Assembly (NCBI GenBank): GCA_945952415.1 | Contig: CAMFIF010000013.1 | Coordinates: 1-64,000 of the forward strand | Length of the DNA: 64,000 nt | Direction: 5' to 3' | DNA from: an uncultured Rhizobium sp. | GTDB taxonomy: Bacteria; Pseudomonadota; Alphaproteobacteria; Rhizobiales; Rhizobiaceae | Part shown: piece after piece, positions 1 to 7,867 of the stretch | Layout of the letters: each line of letters begins with the position of its first letter | Position numbering within the stretch: the stretch's first letter is position 1 | Program-made: the position numbers and the translations under genes | The notes under the pieces: model-generated | The model's input: the letters and a program-made list of their open reading frames with translations, nothing else | Database searches by the model: none | Told to the model about the DNA's origin: nothing

Positions 1-118
1 GCAGAGGGGGGTGCGGTGCGGCAGACTCCAGCGTCCCATGCGGGCCACGCTCATCTCGACACACCGCGCGCACAATCCCCTCCGTCACCATCCAACAAAC
101 GCGACATTCGATTTTCCG

Positions 119-157
119 CTTGCGCCCCATTCCAAAATCACATAAAGATATCTTTAT
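119..157 (+). promoter_or_regulatory. Promoter with 16-bp palindromic operator
   Basis: A perfect 16-bp palindrome, ATAAAGATATCTTTAT, lies at 142-157. A possible -35 box CTTGCG at 119-124 would place a -10 box at about 141-147, inside the palindrome. The site ends 21 bp before the ATG of an ArsR-type regulator, the usual arrangement for an autoregulated repressor. The promoter boxes are inferred; the palindrome is seen directly. Confidence 0.6.
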
Positions 158-178
158 ATCTTGATTGGGTGCTTTGAA

Positions 179-1207
179 ATGGTGGATCCGGTAAAATTTG
201 GTCTCGACGATCTGGTAGATATCCTGAAAGCCGCGGGCGAGCCAACCCGTTTGCGACTTCTGGCGCTGCTGGCGGCAGGGGACCTCACCGTGACCGATCT
301 GACCGAGATCCTCGGCCAGTCCCAGCCGCGCATTTCCCGTCATCTGAAGCTCCTCGGCGAGGTCTCGCTGATCGACCGCTACCAGGAGGGCGCCTGGGCT
401 TTCTTCCGCCTCAAGCAGGAGGGGAAGACGGCCGCGCTGGTGCGCCAGCTTCTGCGCGCTGCCTCCGAGAACGATCCGGTGCTGCTGCGCGACGGCGAGC
501 GGCTTTCCGCCGTCAAGCAGGCGCGCTCCGAGCGGGCGCAGGCCTATTTCAGCCGTAACGCCGCGGCCTGGGATGAGTTGCGCCGGCTCCATGTATCCGA
601 TGCGCAGGTCGAGGCCGAATTGCAGAAGCTGGTCGGTCCGGAAAAGATCGAGGCGCTTCTCGATCTCGGCACCGGCACGGGACGCATTCTCGAACTGTTC
701 CAGAACCAGTATCGCCGCGCGATCGGCGTGGATGCCAGCCGCGACATGCTGGCGGTCGCACGGGCCAATCTGGACCGCGCGGGCGTCCATCACGCCACGG
801 TGCGGCTCGGCGACATCTTCAACCTGCCGCTTGAGGGCCAGGAATTCGATCTGGTGATCATCCATCAGGTGCTGCACTTCCTCGACCAGCCCGAGCTTGC
901 CATTGCCGAAGCGGCGCGAATGCTGAAGCCCGGCGGCCGCCTTGCCATCGTCGATCTGGCGCCGCACGGGCTCGAATATCTGCGCGACGACCATGCGCAT
1001 GTGCGCCTCGGTTTTGCCCATCACACCATGGCCGACTGGCTTGCCCGCAGCGGGCTCGACGTCGAGGCGGCCGTGGATCTCAAATCCGACAGGAAAGACA
1101 GCCAGGCGTTGACGGTGACGCTGTGGCTGGCCCGCGACAAGCGGTCCGTTCCGTCCCAGGGAGGGCGGGAAGGGCACACATCCGTTAGCCTTGCCAGGAG
1201 CCGATGA
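179..1207 (+). CDS. ArsR-family regulator fused to SAM-dependent methyltransferase
   Basis: This is a 342-residue protein with two parts. The first about 100 residues form an ArsR-type winged helix (ALLAAGDLTVTDLTEILG, then QPRISRHLKLL as the recognition helix). Residues from about 130 on carry a class I SAM methyltransferase fold with the glycine motif LDLGTGTGRILELF and the later VIIHQVLHFLDQP strand. A TTG at 161 is in frame, but it abuts the promoter palindrome, so the ATG at 179 is preferred. The stop is one base before the metF ATG, so the two are surely co-transcribed. ArsR-family regulators of methionine metabolism (SahR type) are known in Proteobacteria. Here the methyltransferase-like domain probably senses SAM or S-adenosylhomocysteine, though real methyl transfer cannot be excluded. 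Confidence 0.85.
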   Translation: MVDPVKFGLDDLVDILKAAGEPTRLRLLALLAAGDLTVTDLTEILGQSQPRISRHLKLLGEVSLIDRYQEGAWAFFRLKQEGKTAALVRQLLRAASENDPVLLRDGERLSAVKQARSERAQAYFSRNAAAWDELRRLHVSDAQVEAELQKLVGPEKIEALLDLGTGTGRILELFQNQYRRAIGVDASRDMLAVARANLDRAGVHHATVRLGDIFNLPLEGQEFDLVIIHQVLHFLDQPELAIAEAARMLKPGGRLAIVDLAPHGLEYLRDDHAHVRLGFAHHTMADWLARSGLDVEAAVDLKSDRKDSQALTVTLWLARDKRSVPSQGGREGHTSVSLARSR

Positions 1208-1208
1208 C

Positions 1209-2117
1209 ATGACCAAAGTCACTCTCGACCCAGCCACCCGTGGCCGCCTTCGCTTCTCCTTCGAATTCTTCCCGCCGAAATCCGCCGATGCGGAAGACCA
1301 GCTCTGGACCACGATTTCCGAGCTGGCGAGCTGGAACCCGGATTTCGTCTCCGTCACCTATGGCGCGGGTGGCACCACCCAGGCCCCCACCCATGCCACC
1401 GTCACCCGCCTGATCGAAGAAACGCCGCTCCGGACCGCCAGCCATCTGACCTGCGTCGGCGCAACGCGCGAGGAGGTCAATGCCGTGGTGGAGCGCTTTC
1501 GCGCCTCCGGCTGCCGCCGCTTCGTGGCGCTGCGCGGCGACCCGCCCTCCGGCGTCGGTTCCGCCTACCGGCCGCATCCCGGCGGCTATGAGAATGCGGC
1601 CGATCTCGTGGCCGGTCTCAAGGCCATCGATCCGGATTTCGACATTTCCGTTTCCGCCTATCCGGAAAAGCACCCCGAGAGCCGCGACCAGGATGCCGAT
1701 ATCGACATGCTGGCGCTAAAGGCCGCCAATGGGGCGAACCGCGCGCTCACGCAGTTCTTCTTCGACAATGACCAGTTCTGCCGCTATCTCGACCGCGTGC
1801 GGGCCCGCGGCGTGACCCTTCCCGTCGTGCCGGGCATCATGATCGTGCAGAACATCACGCAGCTGAAGCGCTTTGCTGGGCTTTGCGGCGCGCATATTCC
1901 CGCCTGGCTCGAAGCCCGCTTCGAGGGAACGGAGGAGAATGCCGCGGCCCGCGAGGCAGTCGCCTGCGACATTGCCGCCCAGCAGATCGCCGAGCTTGCC
2001 CGTCGCGGTATCCACGAATTTCATCTCTACACGATGAACCGTGCCAATCTGGTCAACGGCACGCTGGAGCGCCTGGGCTATCGCCGGATTTTGCCGATGC
2101 ATCTCTGCGCGGCCTGA
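1209..2117 (+). CDS. metF: Methylenetetrahydrofolate reductase
   Basis: A 302-residue MTHFR TIM-barrel enzyme that reduces 5,10-methylene-THF to 5-methyl-THF using FAD and NAD(P)H, supplying the methyl group for methionine synthesis in the cytoplasm. Recognisable segments are FSFEFFPPKS near the N terminus, SVTYGAGGTT, the ALRGDPP loop, RALTQFFFDND and PVVPGIMIVQN. The length is normal for bacterial MetF. The ATG at 1209 has a CAGGAG Shine-Dalgarno at 1195-1200; an in-frame TTG at 1191 is less likely. It follows the regulator by one base, so both probably answer to the palindrome at 142-157. Confidence 0.95.
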   Translation: MTKVTLDPATRGRLRFSFEFFPPKSADAEDQLWTTISELASWNPDFVSVTYGAGGTTQAPTHATVTRLIEETPLRTASHLTCVGATREEVNAVVERFRASGCRRFVALRGDPPSGVGSAYRPHPGGYENAADLVAGLKAIDPDFDISVSAYPEKHPESRDQDADIDMLALKAANGANRALTQFFFDNDQFCRYLDRVRARGVTLPVVPGIMIVQNITQLKRFAGLCGAHIPAWLEARFEGTEENAAAREAVACDIAAQQIAELARRGIHEFHLYTMNRANLVNGTLERLGYRRILPMHLCAA

Positions 2118-2137
2118 AGGCCGAAAGAGGATTCATG

Positions 2138-2174
2138 AAAAGGGGCGCCGGATATCCGATCCGGCGCCCCTTTT
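2138..2174 (+). terminator. Intrinsic terminator after metF
   Basis: A perfect 16-bp inverted repeat (2138-2153 with 2159-2174, five-base loop) begins with AAAA and ends with TTTT, so it could stop transcription from either side. It lies 20 bp after the metF stop codon and before the convergent microprotein gene. Confidence 0.85.
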
Positions 2175-2266
2175 AACTTGAACTTGTGGCCTCTTCAGGT
2201 CCGAGGCGTTTCACCTGTCTTGGTCCCTGACCCCCGTCGCTTCAGGCGGTGCGGGGGCGGGCCTCC

Positions 2267-2344
2267 TTAAATGAACAGCATTGCGGTTACGAAGACAAAC
2301 GCAGCACCGACCAGAAGCGCATTCAGAGAATTCGTGAGTCCCAT
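2267..2344 (-). CDS. 25-residue single-span membrane microprotein
   Basis: A 25-codon reading frame begins MGLTNSLNALLVGAAFVF and ends TAMLFI. After a short polar start it is almost entirely hydrophobic and would form one membrane helix. A strong Shine-Dalgarno (GGGAGG) lies five bases before the ATG, and the frame ends in TAA. The composition, ribosome site and isolated position between metF and the EamA gene argue for a real short gene. Small membrane proteins of this kind are known in rhizobia, but no function is assigned here. Confidence 0.65.
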   Translation of the reverse strand: MGLTNSLNALLVGAAFVFVTAMLFI

Positions 2345-2416
2345 AGTGGCCTCCCTGGCTGTTGACCGTTAAAGGATATGACCGAATTGTGTCGCCGGCC
2401 AAGCGGTTTCAATGGT

Positions 2417-2464
2417 GCGTTGCAAAGGGAAACCCGCAAAAACCGTTTTTGACCGCTGCAACGC
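2417..2464. repeat. Inverted repeat in intergenic region
   Basis: GCGTTGCA at 2417-2424 is matched by TGCAACGC at 2457-2464, with an A-rich then T-rich stretch between them that can itself pair. It sits upstream of the microprotein gene in the 258-bp space before the EamA gene and could be a leader hairpin. No other support was found. Confidence 0.25.
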
Positions 2465-2602
2465 CTTGATTTCCAATAGAGAAAAATTTGCATATTTCAT
2501 GTTAGGGTTTTGCGGCGCAATAAAGCGCCGTATTATGACCCATATGCGACATATGGGTCTCCTGCCGCTGCTCACGGATTGTTAAGGAATGTTAACGCGG
2601 CT

Positions 2603-3538
2603 CTAGGCGGAAGTGCCTGACCGGACGGGCAGAATCTGCCGCCAGCGGCCATCGAGGATGAGGAGGCCGCAGGCGATGAGGACCATGCCGATTATCGCAT
2701 TTGCGGCAAGGCGCTCACCGAGGAAGAGCGCGCCCAGGAGAATCGCGCCCGGCGGCACGAGCAGGGTGACGATGGAGACATTGGTAGCGCCGGCAAGGGC
2801 GATGATGCGGAAGAAGAGGATATAGCCGAAGGCGGTGCAGAGGAGGGCAAGGCCCAGCACCGCGCCGATGGTGGAGAGTGGCGGCATGGGCAGGACCCAG
2901 GGATGATCGACCGCGAGCGAGACCGGCAGAATCATCAGCGAGGAGGCCGTCAACTGGCCGGCGGCGGTGACGGGCGAGGGCAGATGGCGGAAGCGCCTGC
3001 CGAAAACGGCGGCGAAGCCATAGGAGATCGATGCGCCGATGGGAAAGAGAAGCGCCCAGAAGGGAATATCGGTCTTGGCTAGAGCTGCCGGACCCAGAAG
3101 CACGGCGGTGCCGGCAAGGCCGGTCAGGCATCCGGCGATCTTCCGGCCGGTCAGCCGTTCGTCGGCCGTCATGACGTTCGCAATCAGCACGGTCCAGATC
3201 GGCGTCGTGGCATTGAGGATCGAGGCAAGGCCGGCAGAGAGGTGTATCTGCCCGATGAAGAGCAGGGAGTGGGGAAGCGCATTGTTGGCAAGGCCGAGCA
3301 GCAGGAAGGGCTTCCAGTTCGCCTTCAGCGCCGGATAGATATCCATGCGGCCGGCAATATAGAGATGCAGCGCCAGAGCCGCGAGCGAAAGCCGCAGGAA
3401 GACCAGCGTGAAGGGCGGTACGTGCTGCACGGCAATGCGGGCGAAGAAAAAGGACCCGCCCCAGATCAAACCGAGGAGCACGAGGAGCGCCCAGGCCAGT
3501 GGCGTAAGCACGTTTTGCGTCGGGTTGTTCCTGTTCAT
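2603..3538 (-). CDS. EamA-family (DMT) transporter
   Basis: A 311-residue inner membrane protein with about ten hydrophobic helices in two EamA repeats. The first repeat begins LVLLGLIWGGSFFFARIAV; the second covers FWALLFPIGASISYGFAAVFGRR onward and ends in a basic tail. Members of the drug/metabolite transporter superfamily export amino acids or other small metabolites; the substrate cannot be read from this sequence. The ATG at 3538 is preceded by GGGGGAG at good spacing. It has no obvious operon partner. Confidence 0.9.
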   Translation of the reverse strand: MNRNNPTQNVLTPLAWALLVLLGLIWGGSFFFARIAVQHVPPFTLVFLRLSLAALALHLYIAGRMDIYPALKANWKPFLLLGLANNALPHSLLFIGQIHLSAGLASILNATTPIWTVLIANVMTADERLTGRKIAGCLTGLAGTAVLLGPAALAKTDIPFWALLFPIGASISYGFAAVFGRRFRHLPSPVTAAGQLTASSLMILPVSLAVDHPWVLPMPPLSTIGAVLGLALLCTAFGYILFFRIIALAGATNVSIVTLLVPPGAILLGALFLGERLAANAIIGMVLIACGLLILDGRWRQILPVRSGTSA

Positions 3539-3713
3539 GATTCTCTCCCCCGTTGCCGGGCGTGATAGGCCGGTTCCGGCGCCGGAACCACCCGAAACTT
3601 GTTCTCAAGGACAAGCGGTTGGGGTCACGCTAGGAGAAAGCCCGAGGGAAAGCCAATCCGCTTTTTTGATCGGCGCATCAGCGCGTGTGAAGCCGGTGCC
3701 TGGCAAAAACGGA

Positions 3714-3739
3714 AACGCCCCCGGCGAGGCGGGGGCGTT
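3714..3739 (-). terminator. Terminator after mltB-type gene
   Basis: The stem AACGCCCCC (3714-3722) pairs with GGGGGCGTT (3731-3739), extended by one G-C pair. Read on the minus strand it is followed by a T-rich stretch, so it fits termination of the transglycosylase gene ending at 3769. The rest of 3539-3768 shows nothing else definite. Confidence 0.6.
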
Positions 3740-3768
3740 GTCGAAGGCTTAAGCGGCGTGCGGGTGTA

Positions 3769-4977
3769 TCAGAGCGCGTCGAGGAGGGGGCGGGTCGCCC
3801 AGCCATCGGCGGGCATGCCGAGGCGCAGCTGTTCCTTCTGGATCGCCACGCGGGTGCCCGATCCCAGGATGCCGTCGATCTTGCCGACGTCATAGCCCTT
3901 GGCCTGCAGCTTTTCCTGCAGCTGCTTCATCTCGTCATTGCTGAGGCCCTGTTCCGGATTGCCCTTCTGATAGGGCTCGGCCCCCATCAGCCGCGTGGCG
4001 AAATAGGCGGCCGAAGTGGTGTAGATGAAGGACTGGTTCCATTTCAGGTAGATGCCGAAATTCGGATAGGTGAGGAAGGCGGGGCCCTTGCGGCCCTGCG
4101 GCAGCACCAGCGCCGCATTGAGGTTGCCGAAACCCGTATTGCCGTCGCGCGGGGTGACGCCGAGGGCGAACCATTCCGCCGCCGTCATGGTGCCGCCGAG
4201 GCCGGATTTTTCCCAGGGCAGGGTTTCCGGTACGCTGACTTCCTGGATCCAGGGTTCACCGCGCTTGAAGCCGAGGCTCTGGATGAATTTTGCCGCCGTG
4301 AGGATGACGTCGGGCGCGCTGTCCTTCAGCCGCACATGGCCATCGCCATCGCCATCGACGCCATAGGCGATGATATCCTTCGGCAGCATCTGCACCTGGC
4401 CGATCTCGCCTGCCCAGGCGCCCGTATTGGTGTCGGGGTCGAGGTCGCTGTGCTCGGTCATCTTGATCAGCGCCAGGAGTTCCGGACGGAAGAGTTCCGG
4501 GCGGCGGCAATCATGGGCGAGGGTGACGAGGGCGTTGCGGGTGTTGAAATTGCCCTGCACGGCGCCGAAATCGGTTTCCATGGCCCAGAAGGCGGTGATG
4601 ACGCCGGCGGGCACGCCGAATTCCTGTTCGGCCCGGGCGAAGACATCCGCATACTGCTTCATCTTCTGGCGGCCGATATCCAGCCGGCCCTGGCTGACGG
4701 TGCGCTTGGAAAATTCGAGGAAGGTCTGCTTGAACACGCCCTGGGCGCGGTCCATGGACAGCACCTTCTGGTCAATCCGGGCATTGCCGAGCGCCTTGGC
4801 GATGGCGGCATCGGACGAGCCGGCAGCCTTGGCCTCGGCGGCGACGCCGCTGAGGAAGGCCTTGAAGTCGCCGCCGCATTCCTGCGCCAAAACCGGCGAG
4901 GCTGCCGTCGCAAGCAAGCCCATCAGGGCGAGACCGCGGGCAAGGAGGGCAGGGCGGGACGGGACGAATGTCATCAT
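3769..4977 (-). CDS. MltB-family lytic murein transglycosylase
   Basis: A 402-residue periplasmic enzyme that cleaves the glycan chain of peptidoglycan to 1,6-anhydromuramic ends. A signal peptide runs to about ASPVLAQ. The catalytic domain carries FWAMETDFG (likely catalytic Glu about residue 134), NALVTLAHDCRR, and GEIGQVQMLP with YGVDGDGDG. The last about 60 residues form a PG_binding_1 domain (LQEKLQAKGYDVGKIDGILG). A TTG in frame at 4989 overlaps the AAGGA ribosome site, so the ATG at 4977 is preferred; the next ATG at 4974 is also possible. No lipobox is visible, unlike E. coli MltB. It is one of several wall hydrolases in this region. Confidence 0.9.
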   Translation of the reverse strand: MMTFVPSRPALLARGLALMGLLATAASPVLAQECGGDFKAFLSGVAAEAKAAGSSDAAIAKALGNARIDQKVLSMDRAQGVFKQTFLEFSKRTVSQGRLDIGRQKMKQYADVFARAEQEFGVPAGVITAFWAMETDFGAVQGNFNTRNALVTLAHDCRRPELFRPELLALIKMTEHSDLDPDTNTGAWAGEIGQVQMLPKDIIAYGVDGDGDGHVRLKDSAPDVILTAAKFIQSLGFKRGEPWIQEVSVPETLPWEKSGLGGTMTAAEWFALGVTPRDGNTGFGNLNAALVLPQGRKGPAFLTYPNFGIYLKWNQSFIYTTSAAYFATRLMGAEPYQKGNPEQGLSNDEMKQLQEKLQAKGYDVGKIDGILGSGTRVAIQKEQLRLGMPADGWATRPLLDAL

Positions 4978-5103
4978 CGGTTCCTTCAATCACAGTGTCT
5001 GGTTGCGACAGCAATATCGCGCTCCCGGGGAGCTTTTCCAGAACAATTTGACGGAACCAAGATCAGGCCGCCCATTTGGCGGCCCGGTCGCAGGGCCTCT
5101 GGC

Positions 5104-5889
5104 CTATTGCGGCTTGTTCAGCTGGGCCAGCCAGGCCTGCCAGGCCTTGGGTGAGCCGGCAAAGGCGTTGATATCCGCATCGCCCTTGATTCCCGGCACG
5201 ACGCCCGTCGACGTATATTGCCAGAAGGCATAGCGCCGGGCCTCGTAGGTCTTGCTCGGATGGGCCGCGACGGAGCGAAGCCAGAAGTGGTAATGGCGGA
5301 AGTGGCCGACGAGATTGTCGCGGTGGAAATCCACCGAGGTGTAGATGATCGGGCGCTTGCCGTAATGCACTTCCAGCCTGTCCATGAAGCGCTGCATTTC
5401 GGCGCGCACGGTTTCCGGATCGGGCCGGGTGCGGCAGGTCTTGGAATCGCCGTTCCACTCCACGTCGATTACCGGCGGCAGGTCCATGGAAGCGCGCGGC
5501 ACGTTGGCGATGAACCAGTCGGCCTGCTGGTCGGCCGTCGAGCAGAAGTAATAGAAGTGGTAAGGGGCATGGGGAATGCCCACCGCATCGGCCTGGCGCC
5601 AGTATTCCTGGAATTTCGGATCGGCATTGTCCTTGCCTTCCGTCGCCTTGATGAAGGCGAAGGAGACGCCGGACTGCTTTACCTTCCACCAGTCGATCTC
5701 GCCCTGCCACTTGGACACGTCGATGCCGTGCACGCTGTGCTGGTTGGGGTTCAGATCGCCGAAATCCTGCGGATCGGTATCCTTGAACTTCGGGGAGATC
5801 GAGGCCGTCTGGACGAAATCATAGGAGGCCGACGTGCAACCGCCGAGCGCGAGGAGAAGTGGCAATAAGCCGGGCAGCAGGCGTCGCAT
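5104..5889 (-). CDS. GH25 family lysozyme, lipoprotein
   Basis: A glycoside hydrolase family 25 protein, expected to cut the beta-1,4 bond between MurNAc and GlcNAc. The chosen ATG gives MRRLLPGLLPLLLALGGC, a lipoprotein signal with Cys18 as the lipidated residue. GH25 motifs follow: HGIDVSKWQG (catalytic-site Asp), FAFIKATEG, PPVIDVEWNG (the DxE pair), IIYTSV and AFWQYTS. Upstream in-frame ATGs at 5895 and 5970-5973 exist; the longest form would bury the signal peptide and is unlikely. GH25 enzymes are common in phages, but this lipoprotein form with no phage genes nearby looks like a resident wall-remodelling or defence enzyme. Confidence 0.85.
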   Translation of the reverse strand: MRRLLPGLLPLLLALGGCTSASYDFVQTASISPKFKDTDPQDFGDLNPNQHSVHGIDVSKWQGEIDWWKVKQSGVSFAFIKATEGKDNADPKFQEYWRQADAVGIPHAPYHFYYFCSTADQQADWFIANVPRASMDLPPVIDVEWNGDSKTCRTRPDPETVRAEMQRFMDRLEVHYGKRPIIYTSVDFHRDNLVGHFRHYHFWLRSVAAHPSKTYEARRYAFWQYTSTGVVPGIKGDADINAFAGSPKAWQAWLAQLNKPQ

Positions 5890-6206
5890 GTCCATCCCGT
5901 CATAGACTCGAGAAACACATCCGCGGTTGTCCTGAACGAGGGGCGCGGAAGATACTGACCTGACTTTCATCACATCATCGTAAAAATTGAGTTATTTCAC
6001 AAGCATTATCGGGGCGATGCATGGGAAAAGCCTTGAAAAACAGGGATCTTGAAGAAACTTCGCCCGCTTTTCCCTGTGCGGTTGCCAGCCACCGAAGCGA
6101 GCCGCAAGACCCGGGAATGCCCAGGGGAGCTGTCAGCCCGCTCCCGCACCTAAGACAAGTTTAATAAAATTAGGCTTCTCTGGCCGGGACAGCAGGAGCA
6201 TTTAAC

Positions 6207-7775
6207 ATGACGTTAAAAGCGTTTCTGCCGGGCAGGCCCACCATGTATGCCGTGGGCTGTTCGGCACTGGCCATGACGGTTCCGATTCTGACCTATGGAA
6301 GCGGTATCTTCCAGGCCGCCCCCGCCGGATCATGTCTGCCCGCGCCGGGCGTGGTTCTGGCCATGGTCGCTTGCGGGGCGGCAACGCTCGGCTACGCCTT
6401 CGGGCAGACCCGGGAGCGGCTGCATGCGGCGCTTCAGAGCATGGCCGCACGCGAGGCGACGCTGCTGCACGAGGCGCGCCATGATGTGCTGACCGGGCTG
6501 ATGAACCGCCATGCCCTGCGCGCCGATGTGGCAGACATTCTCGCTGCCCCCGACCAGCCGCGCCAGGCCCTGCTGCTTCTCGATCTCGACCGGTTCAAAT
6601 TCGTCAACGATACGCTCGGCCATGATGCCGGAGACGAGCTTCTCCAGCACCTTGCCGCCCGTCTTGGCGCGCTTATTGCGCCCCATGACCGGCTTTACCG
6701 GCTCGGCGGCGACGAATTCGTGCTGCTCCTCGACGATCCCGGCAGCAAGGGGCGGCTCGAGGCCTTCTGCCGCGAGGTGGAAGCGGTGTGCGAGGAGCCG
6801 CATGATCTGGCCAAGGGTCGGGTTGCCACGGGCGTCAGCATCGGCGTTTCCTATCTCCGCGAATCCGATGCCGATGTGGCGGCGGCGCTGAAGCGGGCCG
6901 ATCTGGCGCTCTACAAGGCCAAGGAAACGGCGGGCTCTGCCCATATCTTCTATAATGACGCGCTGGCGCGGCAGGCGACGCTGCGGGCCGAGCTGGAGCG
7001 CGATCTGAGCCGCGCGCTGAAGGATGGCGAATTCTGCCTGGAATATCAGCCGATCGTCGGGGTGGAGACGGGTGCCGTGCGCGCCTTCGAGGCGCTGGTG
7101 CGGTGGAACCATCCGGAAAAGGGGCTTCTCGCCCCGCAGGCCTTCGTGCCGCTTGCGGAGCGCACCGGGCTGATCGTGCCGCTCGGCCGATGGGTGATGC
7201 GCGAGGCCTGCCGGGAGGCGGGCAAATGGCCGTCTCCCACCGGCGTTGCGGTGAATGTAGCGGGCGACCAGTTCAAGGACCGGACCTTCATCCCCTTCGT
7301 GCTCTCCTGCCTGGAGGAGGCGGGGCTTTCTCCCGGGCGGCTCACCATCGAGATCACGGAATCGCTCTTCACCATCGATATCGAGGCGCTGGCCGACAGT
7401 CTGGCGAAACTCCGCGCCCATGGCGTCCGCATTGCGCTTGACGACTTCGGCACCGGCTTCTCCTCGATCAACAATCTGAAGAGTTTTCCCCTCGATCAGC
7501 TCAAGATCGACCGCTCCTTTGCGAGCGCCATGCTGGCCGACAGCCGCGATGCGGAGCTGGTGGCGCTCATTCGCAAGCTTGGCGAGACATTTCGCGTTTC
7601 GACGACCATCGAGGGCATCGAGACCGAGGGGCAACTCGCCTTCGTTCGCAACCTCGGATTATCGGAAGCGCAAGGCTTTCTGATCTCCCGGCCCATACCC
7701 GCCGAGAAAGTGGAGGGCTTCTGCCGGGCGTGGAAAACTGCACGCGATGATATGCAGGAAGCGGTTGCCGGTTGA
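6207..7775 (+). CDS. Diguanylate cyclase/phosphodiesterase (GGDEF-EAL)
   Basis: A 522-residue inner membrane protein. Two membrane helices span residues 13-35 and 47-66, with no sizeable sensor domain between them. The GGDEF domain begins DVLTGLMNRHAL and has an intact RLGGDEF site (about 167-171). The EAL domain has AFEALVRWNHP, ITESL, LDDFGTGFSS and DQLKIDRSF, all expected for an active phosphodiesterase. The four residues in the I-site position before GGDEF read APHD rather than RxxD, so product inhibition is probably absent. It may make or degrade cyclic-di-GMP; the net direction cannot be told from sequence. CAGGAG lies eight bases before the ATG. Confidence 0.93.
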   Translation: MTLKAFLPGRPTMYAVGCSALAMTVPILTYGSGIFQAAPAGSCLPAPGVVLAMVACGAATLGYAFGQTRERLHAALQSMAAREATLLHEARHDVLTGLMNRHALRADVADILAAPDQPRQALLLLDLDRFKFVNDTLGHDAGDELLQHLAARLGALIAPHDRLYRLGGDEFVLLLDDPGSKGRLEAFCREVEAVCEEPHDLAKGRVATGVSIGVSYLRESDADVAAALKRADLALYKAKETAGSAHIFYNDALARQATLRAELERDLSRALKDGEFCLEYQPIVGVETGAVRAFEALVRWNHPEKGLLAPQAFVPLAERTGLIVPLGRWVMREACREAGKWPSPTGVAVNVAGDQFKDRTFIPFVLSCLEEAGLSPGRLTIEITESLFTIDIEALADSLAKLRAHGVRIALDDFGTGFSSINNLKSFPLDQLKIDRSFASAMLADSRDAELVALIRKLGETFRVSTTIEGIETEGQLAFVRNLGLSEAQGFLISRPIPAEKVEGFCRAWKTARDDMQEAVAG

Positions 7776-7867
7776 AATCGTGGATTTCGCACCGGGACGC
7801 CTTCCGCGGGCCATCGTTTCCTGATTGATTTCCTGCGGGCCAGAGGGGCCCCTGGGAGAGAAATGCA

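Noticed and set aside
1..118. Possible end of another gene at the left edge
   Set aside because: No frame with coding character or known motif could be followed in these bases.
2211..2402. 63-codon minus-strand frame overlapping the microprotein
   Set aside because: It has no ribosome site and overlaps the better-supported 25-codon frame.
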